A stretch of 64,000 nt of DNA, taken from positions 1-64,000 of the forward strand of contig JBJORA010000090.1 in the NCBI GenBank assembly GCA_046049675.1. Direction: 5' to 3'. Position numbers and translations under genes: made by a program. Shown one piece after another: positions 27,643 to 35,864 of the stretch. How positions within the stretch are numbered: position 1 is the first letter of the stretch; every line of letters starts with the position of its first letter. Source of the stretch: CAIXQW01 sp046049675 (GTDB lineage: Bacteria; Bacteroidota; Bacteroidia; Chitinophagales; Chitinophagaceae). The notes below the pieces were generated by a model. The model was not told where the DNA came from. It worked only from the letters and a program-made list of their open reading frames with translations, and searched no databases.

Positions 27643-28199
27643 ACGGTGCGCATAATTATGATCGCAATGATAGCTTAACAAGAGCGATGTTGTTGACCAC
27701 AGGCGAGCAACAAATTGCTTTACAAAAAAATATAGACAAATGGCAACCTATTGTTGATTATTGCAAAGCGCATCCTCATAACGAAAGTGCAGAAGTAGCT
27801 TTTCAGTTAAATAGATATGCCAGCCAAGCAGAAGCATACATAAGCGAAGTGTATCCATCTAACATTAGTTTAAATAGTATATTAACTAATCCGCCTCATG
27901 ATATGTCGGTTACATCTTTGATAAGTAATAATTATAATAGTGCGCTTATCCAACGTTTTGATAGACAAGCTTATGATAAGCCAAATACACCAAATTTTTA
28001 TAAACTTAAATTACCAACTTTATTATTATGGGGTAAGTACGACTTTATTTGTCCAACAGGATTGATGAGTGATATAAAATCAAATATTTCAAGTACTGAT
28101 GTTTCAGAAAAAATATTCGAACATTCTGGACACTCGCCAATGGGTAATGAAGATGTTTTGTTTTGGACGACACTGGTGGATTGGGTGAAACTGCATTAG
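27606..28199 (+). pseudogene. 3' end of an alpha/beta hydrolase gene
   Basis: The frame encodes the C-terminal half of an alpha/beta hydrolase: a helical cap (LNRYASQAEAYISEVYPSNI), then LPTLLLWGKYDFICPTGL with the usual Asp, and HSGHSPMGNEDVLF with the catalytic His. The N-terminal half with the oxyanion hole and nucleophile Ser motif is absent, so it cannot be an active enzyme. It begins inside the broken 24850 paralogue, as expected from a deletion that joined the two genes. Confidence 0.78.
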
Positions 28200-28248
28200 T
28201 CTTTTGATAATATTCGAACTAATGATGACATCAAAGTCAAAAAATAAT

Positions 28249-28280
28249 TTGGAGAAATGAAATCTTAGCATTTACCTTTG
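28249..28280 (+). promoter_or_regulatory. Promoter of the methionine operon
   Basis: TTG at 28249-28251 and TACCTTTG at 28273-28280 are 21 bases apart, a good Bacteroidota -33/-7 pair. The predicted transcript begins just ahead of the SAM riboswitch. Confidence 0.65.
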
Positions 28281-28301
28281 CCTCAGTTCTTACAAATAAT
28301 T

Positions 28302-28406
28302 CTTATTCAGAAAGACCGAGGGATTTGACCCTATGACGTCTTGACAACCTCCCATTTTACATGGAAAGGTGCCAAATTCAACTCCAAGCAATTGGAGAAA
28401 AATAAG
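28302..28406 (+). promoter_or_regulatory. SAM-I (S-box) riboswitch
   Basis: The conserved SAM-I core words appear in order: AGACCGAGGGA, GACCCTATGACG, TTGACAACC, and GGTGCCAAATTC, closed by a P1 stem between CTTATT (28302-28307) and AATAAG (28401-28406). The SAM-bound form should close P1 and leave the downstream terminator free. The genes behind it are a transsulfuration enzyme and homoserine dehydrogenase, both upstream of methionine. Confidence 0.92.
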
Positions 28407-28444
28407 TTAGAAAAATAGCAAATACAGTATACTAAAATATATTG

Positions 28445-28479
28445 AAAAGCTCTTCTAACTTGTTGGAAGAGCTTTTTTT
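28445..28479 (+). terminator. Riboswitch terminator with competing antiterminator
   Basis: A perfect 11-bp stem (AAAAGCTCTTC at 28445-28455, GAAGAGCTTTT at 28466-28476) with a 10-base loop leads into a T-tract. The 3' side of P1 continues as AAGTTAGAA (28404-28412), the exact reverse complement of TTCTAACTT (28453-28461), which covers the end of the terminator's 5' arm and its loop. Low SAM should therefore form the antiterminator. Confidence 0.88.
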
Positions 28480-28572
28480 ATGCTCCTACAGCAAGTAGAA
28501 TATTTCTCTTGTGCTTTGTGAATATGAGTTATCAAACTAAATATTTAATAACATACAAAGCAAAATTTACAA

Positions 28573-29739
28573 ATGCAAGAGATAACAAAATTGCTACACA
28601 GTATTCCTGTAGATCCGCTAACAGGGGCTATTTGCACGCCCATTTACCAAACAAGCACCTTCGTGCAAAATGCGCCAGGCGTGCACAAGGGCTACGATTA
28701 TGCACGTAGCAATAATCCGACACGTAAAGTTTTAGAAGACTTAATCGCCACCCTAGAAAATGGTGCAAGCGGCTATGCTTTTGCAAGCGGATTGGCTGCA
28801 ATTGATGCGGTAATAAAGTTATTAAATGCAGGAGATGAAATAGTAGCGGTAGACGATATTTATGGCGGCGCTTTTAGATTGTTTACGCACATCTACGAAA
28901 AGTTTGGCATTACTGTAAACTATGTAGACGCAACAGATGCTGTTAATGTAGCCAATGCTATTACCGACAAAACAAAACTTATTTGGCTAGAAAGCCCAAC
29001 AAATCCTACGCTAAAAATTGCTGATATACGTGCTATTGCTGCAATTGCAAAAGCAAGTAGTGCTTTGCTATGTGTAGACAATACGTTTGCATCGCCTGCC
29101 GCACAAAAGCCCATTACGCTTGGTGCAGATATTGTCATTCATTCTGCTACAAAATATTTATCTGGCCACAGCGATGTTATTGCTGGCTTGGTGGTAACGC
29201 GTACAGCAGAGCTTGGAGAAAAAATAAAATTCATACAAAATGCTAGTGGCGCTATACTCGGGCCTTGGGATTCGTGGTTGGCTATACGCGGCATAGAAAC
29301 ATTGCCTTTGCGCATTAAACAACATTCAGACACTGCAGCAAAAATTGCAGCTTATTTACAAAGCAATGAGCTTGTAAAAAATGTGTACTATCCCGGCTTG
29401 GCAACGCACAAAAACCACGATATCGCAAAGCAACAGCAGACATACTTTGGTGGCATTATTTCCTTTGATTTGGTCGTAGATGATAAAGCACTTGCTACAC
29501 AAATTGTAAGCAGTACCCAGTACTTTAAGCTAGCAGAAAGTTTAGGTGGTGTAAAAAGCCTTATCTGTTTACCCTGCGAAATGACCCATAAATCTATCCC
29601 ACAAGAAAAGCGTTATGCTAGCGGTATTACAAATAGTTTAATTAGACTATCAGTCGGTTTAGAAGATGCTGATGATTTAATAGGCGACTTGCAAGCAGTT
29701 TTAGAAAAAGTTGAACAAACCTTACTTGTAAAGCAATAA
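28573..29739 (+). CDS. PLP-dependent transsulfuration / O-acylhomoserine sulfhydrylase family enzyme
   Basis: The 388-residue protein is a normal Cys/Met metabolism PLP enzyme: IYQTSTFVQNAPG and YDYARSNNPTRKVLE at the N-terminus, FASGLAAIDAV, WLESPTNPTLKIADI, and HSATKYLSGHSDV with the PLP lysine (Lys194). Given the SAM riboswitch it probably works in methionine synthesis, as cystathionine gamma-synthase (MetB) or O-succinylhomoserine sulfhydrylase (MetZ); sequence alone does not separate these from cystathionine gamma-lyase. It is first in a two-gene operon with homoserine dehydrogenase. Confidence 0.9.
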   Translation: MQEITKLLHSIPVDPLTGAICTPIYQTSTFVQNAPGVHKGYDYARSNNPTRKVLEDLIATLENGASGYAFASGLAAIDAVIKLLNAGDEIVAVDDIYGGAFRLFTHIYEKFGITVNYVDATDAVNVANAITDKTKLIWLESPTNPTLKIADIRAIAAIAKASSALLCVDNTFASPAAQKPITLGADIVIHSATKYLSGHSDVIAGLVVTRTAELGEKIKFIQNASGAILGPWDSWLAIRGIETLPLRIKQHSDTAAKIAAYLQSNELVKNVYYPGLATHKNHDIAKQQQTYFGGIISFDLVVDDKALATQIVSSTQYFKLAESLGGVKSLICLPCEMTHKSIPQEKRYASGITNSLIRLSVGLEDADDLIGDLQAVLEKVEQTLLVKQ

Positions 29740-29751
29740 TTGAATTTAAGC

Positions 29752-30996
29752 ATGGAAAGAATTAAATTAGATATCGGCCTTTTTGGCTTTGGTTGCGTAG
29801 GCTACGGCTTGTACCAAGTATTGGCGCAAACACCTAGCATCAATGCGCACATCAAAAATTTCTGCGTAAAGGATAGAAACAAGCAACGCCAAATTGATGC
29901 GCACAATTTTGTATTTGATAAAGACATCATTCTCAACGATGATAGTATAAATGTAGTAGTTGAATTGATTGACGATGCGGATGAGGCTTTTGCAATAGTA
30001 AAAACAGCATTACAAAAGGGTAAGGCGGTAGTAAGTGCAAACAAGAAAATGATAGCAGAACATTTTGAAGAATTACAATTACTGCAACAAAAGCACAACG
30101 TACCACTCTTGTACGAAGGATCTGTTTGTGCTAGTATTCCCATCATTCGTAATCTAGAAGAGTACTACAACAACGATCTTTTGGAATCTCTTGAGGGCAT
30201 TGTAAATGGATCTACGAATTACATACTTACAAAAACGGCTACAGAAAATTTAAGTTATGCCGATGCTTTGCAGCAAGCGCAAGCTAATGGTTATGCAGAA
30301 AGTAATCCAATACTAGATACTGGTGGTTATGATGCAAAGTATAAGCTACTCATATTGTTGGCGCATGCATTTGGCTTAGTACTTAAGCCAGAAGACATTT
30401 TTAATATTGGCATCAATCATATTAATAATTTGCAATTGAAGTATGCCAAGGAGAACGGCTATAAGATAAAGCTAGTTGCACAAGCATTTAAGACAAGCCA
30501 TGATTCGATTTGCGCATTTGTGGCACCCAAATTTGTGGCACCTAACGAAAAGCTATATCAGGTAGACGATGTATTTAATGGTGTAGTACTACAAACAGTC
30601 TTTGCAGAAAGTCAATTCTTTGTTGGCAAAGGTGCAGGTGCTTATCCAACAGCATCAGCAGTACTAAGTGACATTAGTGCTTTGGGTTACAACTACCAAT
30701 ACGAGTATCATAAGATAAGGTACAATAATTCTAGCCATGCGAGTGCAGCAGCAGTAAATTTAAGCGTATTGTTGAGTGCAAAAGTGGATGAGCTAAATGC
30801 AATCAAATCGTATGTTGCTTGCATTAAAGAGACTTTTATAAACCAAACTCTGGGTTACGTGATTGCAGAAATAGATTTAGCCTCCTTGCAACTTATCACC
30901 AGCGAATTTGCATGTAGTGCGATTGTATTCGAGGTGCTAGAAAATGAAACTACTGATAAGCTTGCCTCGAAAAAAGAAAGCGCATGTATTGCTTAA
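29752..30996 (+). CDS. hom: Homoserine dehydrogenase
   Basis: NAD(P)-binding motif LFGFGCVGYGLYQVL at the start and VVSANKKMIAEH, then the catalytic/substrate domain YEGSVCASIPIIRNLEEYY, GIVNGSTNYILT, ANGYAESNPILDTGGYDAKYKLLILLAHAFG, VGKGAGAYPTASAVLSDI. It reduces aspartate semialdehyde to homoserine, the branch towards methionine and threonine; it is not fused to aspartokinase. Placement behind the SAM riboswitch and MetB-like gene, 12 bases away, dedicates this copy to methionine. A TTG upstream in frame is possible, but ATG 29752 fits the family start. Confidence 0.92.
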   Translation: MERIKLDIGLFGFGCVGYGLYQVLAQTPSINAHIKNFCVKDRNKQRQIDAHNFVFDKDIILNDDSINVVVELIDDADEAFAIVKTALQKGKAVVSANKKMIAEHFEELQLLQQKHNVPLLYEGSVCASIPIIRNLEEYYNNDLLESLEGIVNGSTNYILTKTATENLSYADALQQAQANGYAESNPILDTGGYDAKYKLLILLAHAFGLVLKPEDIFNIGINHINNLQLKYAKENGYKIKLVAQAFKTSHDSICAFVAPKFVAPNEKLYQVDDVFNGVVLQTVFAESQFFVGKGAGAYPTASAVLSDISALGYNYQYEYHKIRYNNSSHASAAAVNLSVLLSAKVDELNAIKSYVACIKETFINQTLGYVIAEIDLASLQLITSEFACSAIVFEVLENETTDKLASKKESACIA

Positions 30997-31074
30997 GCTT
31001 GCATATGAGAATATCTTTTTCAGCATGTAATAGCCAGATTAGTAATTATTAACTTAAATTGCTGCAAGCATTTT

Positions 31075-31542
31075 ATGTATCAGGACTTAGTAGCCGTATT
31101 AGGCAAGCACATTGATAGCAAGGAGTTTCAAGCTATGCTCCAGAAACACTTTCCGGACTTTAAGAAATTTGATAAAAACAAAGAATACAAAGACAAAAAA
31201 ACAAAAGTGGTATTAAGGATAGATTGCCTCACAGCACACGATGATACTGCAAAGACTTCCGAAGACCCAAAAGACTATCAATATTTTATTGCCTTCTTTT
31301 TTGGTAAAGACGAAAGCGAAATGCCATTTGGCATTACGAGCAAAGATGATGAAGCAACGATTATACAAAAGGCAGGCATGCCAACACATCATAATAAAAA
31401 GATGGATGGGGGCATCTTTGGCAATGTGAACGACCTACACTACCACATTGATAATTATAAAATGTTGGTATCCCTTGATCCAGAAACAGGTAAGCAGTAT
31501 AATATTGGCATTAATTTGCGCTTAAAGGGAATGAAGTTTTAG
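31075..31542 (+). CDS. Small cytoplasmic protein, unknown
   Basis: A 155-residue soluble protein rich in Lys, Asp and Phe (FPDFKKFDKNKEYKDKKTK; MPFGITSKDDEATIIQKAG). No family was recognised; the style recalls SMI1/Imm-type immunity proteins, but no motif fixes that. It stands alone between the methionine operon and the GH15-like gene. Confidence 0.5.
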   Translation: MYQDLVAVLGKHIDSKEFQAMLQKHFPDFKKFDKNKEYKDKKTKVVLRIDCLTAHDDTAKTSEDPKDYQYFIAFFFGKDESEMPFGITSKDDEATIIQKAGMPTHHNKKMDGGIFGNVNDLHYHIDNYKMLVSLDPETGKQYNIGINLRLKGMKF

Positions 31543-31558
31543 GCTAAGTATATGTATC

Positions 31559-33787
31559 ATGAGAGAGAGCTATAGATATCTATATTGCTGGGTTAGCGTA
31601 TTCTGCATTTGTAGCAATGTGGTATTGGCACAAAATACCAAACTGCCTGTCATGGAAATGATATTTGGACCCACAGCCAGCAATGCAGTTGTGGGCAATG
31701 GTGGACTAACAGTGGGTTTGAGCAAGTATGGCGAGGCTGTGAGTATGCGTTGGCCCTGTAGTAATTATTACGATCAATTAAACTTCGCAACTATTCATCC
31801 CGTACCAGCTTGGAATAAAGTAGAATGGTACGATAGGCATTTGAATGCAAAAGAATTTGATGGCGCTTACTGTGGCTTGTCGTTTACACAAAATGGCAAA
31901 CAAGTCATTACTTGGTTGAGAGACAAAACATGGACCGCAACACAATCATACTTACAAAACGATGCTGCTGTTGTACTTACTAAATACGTGCATAGCGGTT
32001 TAGGTTTAGAAATTGTGTGTACAGATTTTGTATTGCCCAATAGTGATGTGTATTGTAGAAATTTCAAATTAGAAAAAAGCAATCCAGCCATAAGTAATAT
32101 CCAACTATTGACCATGAGTAATATGGCTATGTGCAATACCCTTAAGCCTAATGATCCTGCAAGCGATTGGGCCGATGATAGTAAAAATGGTTATGTGAGT
32201 TTTTTAGATAAAGACAATGATGCTTCGGTTTCTTTCGTGCTAAATGAAAGTAGTGCAAGGTTTAAGCAATTGCCTACAAAAAGCAATGTATCCAATTTTG
32301 CAAATGCAGTAAAAACAAGCTATACCAAGGATGAAACAGTAATTGCAAAAGCATCTCCCAACTTGGATGTTTTCTGTGCTATTAGCGCAAACAAAAAAGC
32401 GATAAAGCACTACTTGTGCAATAGCAACGAATTTAAGTTAACGCAATTAAACAAGCATAAAGACTATGTTGCCGGCAATAGTATTACATTAAGCACCTAT
32501 GATCTTTCGCTTAGTGAAAATGTTCAACTGTTTTATTCATTTGCTGGTAGTTATACAAATAGTATCACACAATTAGCTGAGGCGAAAAGTAAATCGTTTG
32601 AAAGTTTATTGCAAGCAACATTAAGCTATTGGCAACAAAAAATGGCTAAAGCTAAATTGCCAAATGTGCCCGATGCAAAAATGAAAACCACCTTGCAACG
32701 CATTTTAATTAATACACTTTTAGCAACAAACAAAGGCAATGGCATAGGCAGTAGCGTTGGTGAAACCCAACCACCCTATACCATGATTTGGGTGCGCGAT
32801 GCTGCCATAATGGGGTATATGCTAGACTGTGCGGGCTTTACGCAAGAGGCAGAAGACAATGTAAATTTTATTGCGCGCACACAGCGTAAGCAAGATGGAC
32901 AAGATTGCCGAAAGCCCAGTAATAATGAGTGTTACAAAGGTACATGGAGTCAATGCTATTTTGCCAACGGCATACCAAGTTGGGATTATGATTTTGAAGT
33001 AGATGAAGTTGGATGGGGCATTTGGGCTATGTATACGCATAGTTTATTTTTAGAAGGGCAAAATAAAAAAGCGTATCTGAAACCATTTGAACAAAATATT
33101 ATTGATGCTGCAGATTTTTTAGTGCGCTTTAAAGATGACAATGGTTTACAGAAAAAAGCGCGTGAAGATGATTTGCTTTGGGAAAGCCAAACCATATTGG
33201 GTGCTTCTACTACTGTAATCGGATTAAAGAGTGCAATTGCAGCATTAAAAATTATTAATCCTACACATATAAAAATTGCAACCTATACAGCACGTTTGCA
33301 AGAATTAGAAAATGCCATTATTAAAGAATTTTGGAATAGCAATAAACAAGAATTAGGCGAAGCTGTGTATGGTAATTTTGGTCCACGGGGTTTAATTATT
33401 TGGCCAGCTCAATTTTTACCAATGTCTGATAACAAAATGCAAGCACAAGCAAAAACCATTAGCAAACAGATGGAACCTTTTTTCAATAAAGAATCTTCTG
33501 CAATGAATAAAGAATGGTGGTATCTAGGTAAAGCCACTACTGCAATGGCAGCTGTAGATAATAACGAAACAAAGACACTTACTAAGCAATACTTGGGCAT
33601 TTTACTAAAAGATGTATGTACACAAGACACTTATATTTATGGCGAAACGCCTATGCTTCGTAAAAATATCGCTGGCAAATGGTACTACGACAACCGCGTA
33701 GGCCAACCGAGTAATCATCCAGCGGCTTGGATATACATGACGGCAGAATTGTTATATGGCAATACTCATCCAGAATTGTATAAATAA
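31559..33787 (+). CDS. Secreted GH15-like glycoside hydrolase
   Basis: A signal peptide (YLYCWVSVFCICSNVVLAQ) precedes an N-terminal beta-sandwich (to about 330) and an (alpha/alpha)6 barrel with GH15 features: TMIWVRDAAIMGYMLDCAGF, VDEVGWGIWAMYTHSLF, and DDLLWESQTILGASTTVIGLKSAIAAL, whose Glu542 fits the general acid. GH15 enzymes release glucose from alpha-glucans or trehalose; the neighbourhood gives no substrate clue. Length (742 aa) fits members with an N-terminal domain. It probably acts in the periplasm or at the cell surface. Confidence 0.75.
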   Translation: MRESYRYLYCWVSVFCICSNVVLAQNTKLPVMEMIFGPTASNAVVGNGGLTVGLSKYGEAVSMRWPCSNYYDQLNFATIHPVPAWNKVEWYDRHLNAKEFDGAYCGLSFTQNGKQVITWLRDKTWTATQSYLQNDAAVVLTKYVHSGLGLEIVCTDFVLPNSDVYCRNFKLEKSNPAISNIQLLTMSNMAMCNTLKPNDPASDWADDSKNGYVSFLDKDNDASVSFVLNESSARFKQLPTKSNVSNFANAVKTSYTKDETVIAKASPNLDVFCAISANKKAIKHYLCNSNEFKLTQLNKHKDYVAGNSITLSTYDLSLSENVQLFYSFAGSYTNSITQLAEAKSKSFESLLQATLSYWQQKMAKAKLPNVPDAKMKTTLQRILINTLLATNKGNGIGSSVGETQPPYTMIWVRDAAIMGYMLDCAGFTQEAEDNVNFIARTQRKQDGQDCRKPSNNECYKGTWSQCYFANGIPSWDYDFEVDEVGWGIWAMYTHSLFLEGQNKKAYLKPFEQNIIDAADFLVRFKDDNGLQKKAREDDLLWESQTILGASTTVIGLKSAIAALKIINPTHIKIATYTARLQELENAIIKEFWNSNKQELGEAVYGNFGPRGLIIWPAQFLPMSDNKMQAQAKTISKQMEPFFNKESSAMNKEWWYLGKATTAMAAVDNNETKTLTKQYLGILLKDVCTQDTYIYGETPMLRKNIAGKWYYDNRVGQPSNHPAAWIYMTAELLYGNTHPELYK

Positions 33788-33793
33788 ATTAAA

Positions 33794-34342
33794 ATGAAAA
33801 AAGTTACACTATTACCGCAAATTGGTGTGCATATTGAAGGCCTTGGTCAACTAAACTTTGGCGACAATAAAGAACAAGTATTTAAGCTACTTGGCGAACC
33901 AAGTTTTGTTTGCTCAGAAAAACGCTTTGAGTTTAAAGACTATGGTTGCTTTATTGACTTTAAGAAAAGCGATAACACATTTGAATGCGCCGAATTTTGG
34001 AATGATGGCAAGGATAATGCAGCTCAAGTATATATTTATGATATTGAGGTGCTACAAAATGAAGCCATGCCTATAAAGAAACTACTTCAAGAAAAAAACA
34101 ATAAAGAGGAAGCAAAGGATGGTTGGTATATAAATATTGATGTAATCTACGCTGGAGGTAGTCAGCACACGATGCTTAATTATATTGAAGAACTGAAGAA
34201 AGATGGGCAATTTGAAGGTATAGCGCAAGAACAAGCCCTTATTGATTTAGAGAAAGCCAAATACTTTTCTGCTTTTGGCATTGGCTACAAAGGTTATTGT
34301 AAAGATGGACTAGCGGAGATTGACATGCTTATGCTTAAGTAA
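33794..34342 (+). CDS. Small cytoplasmic protein, unknown
   Basis: The 182-residue protein begins with TLLPQIGVHIEGLGQLNFGDNKEQVFKLLG, a pattern seen in small Bacteroidota proteins of unknown role, and has no signal or membrane segment. It follows the GH15-like gene by six bases and may be co-transcribed, though a functional link is not evident. An immunity-like role cannot be excluded. Confidence 0.55.
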   Translation: MKKVTLLPQIGVHIEGLGQLNFGDNKEQVFKLLGEPSFVCSEKRFEFKDYGCFIDFKKSDNTFECAEFWNDGKDNAAQVYIYDIEVLQNEAMPIKKLLQEKNNKEEAKDGWYINIDVIYAGGSQHTMLNYIEELKKDGQFEGIAQEQALIDLEKAKYFSAFGIGYKGYCKDGLAEIDMLMLK

Positions 34343-34390
34343 TATTTGAACTTTGCAGAACTCTGCTGCTAGGCTTACCTTTAATAGATC

Positions 34391-34496
34391 GCAAAGTTTA
34401 CTTTTACGCAATAAACTATTATTTTTGAGTATGATAACGGTGCCCTTATGCAGCCTAATGAGACGGATCGTGGAACACTTAATTGACTCAATTGGC
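34391..34496 (+). repeat. Diverged spacer repeat, copy A (with -7 element)
   Basis: The segment aligns by eye with 40951-41046: GCAAAG..T.CTTTT.CG.AA.AA..TATTATTTTTGA..ATGATAAC..TGC..., then GAACAC...ATTGACTCAATT. It contains TATTTTTG at 34420-34427, a -7 candidate, so the repeat may carry the promoter for the following gene at 34553. Confidence 0.6.
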
Positions 34497-34552
34497 CACG
34501 CTGCTGCATCAATCAGTATTCTTTGGTGGTATTTTAATAAAACGACACAGCT

Positions 34553-35422
34553 ATGGGAACATGGGGAATAGCCATAAAAGACAATGACGCATTTGCCGAC
34601 ATTTACAGCGAATTCTTCGACCAATATAATAAAGGTGGACAACCTGAAATTATTGCCAAGAAAATCATAGACGACAATTGGGAAATTCTTGAAATAGAAG
34701 AAGAAAAGAATAGCTTATGGTTTGCTCTTGCTTTGGCTCAATGGGAGACAAAGTCGCTAGACCCCAAAGTATTATCGACAGTTGAGGATATAATTACATC
34801 AGGTGCTGATTTGAAAATTTGGCTTGATCTTGGAGCAAGTGAACAAGACATTAAAAAACGAAAAATTGCACTTGACAAATTTCTCGAAAAAATCAAGTTA
34901 GAAAGACCAAAGGCTAAACCAAGAAAAAAGGAAAAATTAAAATCGCCAATTTTCGCAACAGGAGACTGTTTAGTTTTTAGATTAACAAATGGAAATTATG
35001 GCGGCGCAGTCGTTTTGGCGACAGACATTAATCCTGAGACAGCATACAATTTGATAGCTACAACAAGACTAAATCAAAGTCATAAACCGACACTTGAGGA
35101 CTTCGAAAATGCTGAAGTTCTAATTTGCAATTTCGGTCAATGGCAAGACAGCGTAGCGGTAACTTGGTATATGCCCGACTTATTTTATAAAGACTATGTA
35201 GAAATTTACGAGAACATTGGAAAAATGTCTGTAGATCTAAAGTACGACACAAAGAATTATGAGGGCAAAGCCTATTTGTTTGAACCTACTTATACGTCAG
35301 GCTGGACTATGAATACTGTGGCACAAAATCAATTCGAATCTGAAATAGCGAAGTCGAAACCGACAAAGACTATAACGATAAGACAGCTAACTAAAAAAGA
35401 GAAATGGTGGAAAGTATTCTAG
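34553..35422 (+). CDS. Cytoplasmic protein, unknown (DUF4259-like start)
   Basis: The first residues, MGTWGIAIKDNDAFADIYSE, resemble the opening of DUF4259-type and related small proteins found widely in Bacteroidota accessory regions. The body is helical to about 125, a Lys-rich linker follows (RPKAKPRKKEKLKS), and a beta-rich domain (FATGDCLVFRLTNGNYGGAVVLA) makes up the rest. Function unknown; an immunity or regulatory role is possible. It stands alone between two long spacers and has its own promoter candidate. Confidence 0.6.
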   Translation: MGTWGIAIKDNDAFADIYSEFFDQYNKGGQPEIIAKKIIDDNWEILEIEEEKNSLWFALALAQWETKSLDPKVLSTVEDIITSGADLKIWLDLGASEQDIKKRKIALDKFLEKIKLERPKAKPRKKEKLKSPIFATGDCLVFRLTNGNYGGAVVLATDINPETAYNLIATTRLNQSHKPTLEDFENAEVLICNFGQWQDSVAVTWYMPDLFYKDYVEIYENIGKMSVDLKYDTKNYEGKAYLFEPTYTSGWTMNTVAQNQFESEIAKSKPTKTITIRQLTKKEKWWKVF

Positions 35423-35550
35423 GACAAAGGCTCTATATCTTAAGCTCCCATAATTGGCTGGCATAGAAACCACATCCAACAATTTTTTGATCTTTAAGAA
35501 AAGACACTTTCAAGTGGCAAACATAAACATTCTGAACCCTAAAGTCCACT

Positions 35551-35620
35551 ATAATTATTATGGCAAGGCATTATTTTACGTAATAAATTATTCTCTTGAG
35601 AAGAACAAAATTGCTAGTAT
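35551..35620 (+). repeat. Diverged spacer repeat, copy B
   Basis: AATTATTATGGCAAGGC...TTTTACGTAATAA.TTATT aligns with copy C at 40941-41010 (AATTATTTTGGCAAAGC...TTTTGCGTAACAA.TTATT). Its -7 position reads TATTCTCTTG and is degenerate. Confidence 0.5.
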
Positions 35621-35653
35621 CTATTGTCAGCAGGTGGATCATCCAACTATTGG

Positions 35654-35683
35654 TTGGCGCAATTGGCAGCTCAATTGCGCCAA
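35654..35683. repeat. Perfect 12-bp inverted repeat
   Basis: TTGGCGCAATTG (35654-35665), loop gcagct, CAATTGCGCCAA (35672-35683). No T-tract follows, so it is not a typical terminator. It resembles the cores of long palindromes often found in Bacteroidota accessory spacers. Confidence 0.85.
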
Positions 35684-35864
35684 GTACTATTCGCTAGAAA
35701 TGCATGCAATAGCTACACTCTCGGTACTACACTTCTGCATTATTAAGCAACGACTAGAATAATTTTTTGGCAGTTAAACAACTCTATAAGACCTGTGCTA
35801 ATTCAATTTTTAAAATACATCATGTTTGGAATAAATTTCGCAATAATGACTATTTTAGAGCAGT

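Larger units (their letters stand above)
35423..35864. other. Long spacer ahead of the helicase gene
   Basis: A 102-codon open frame (35454-35762) exists but starts without context and spans a perfect 12-bp hairpin, so I treat the region as non-coding. It holds copy B of the spacer repeat (35551-35620) and the hairpin TTGGCGCAATTG/CAATTGCGCCAA (35654-35683). A TATTTTAG near 35850 is a poor -7 match just ahead of the ATG at 35865. Confidence 0.55.

Noticed and set aside
35454..35762. 102-codon open frame as a gene
   Set aside because: It spans a perfect hairpin and a spacer repeat, has no promoter or ribosome site, and its residues look like translated non-coding sequence.
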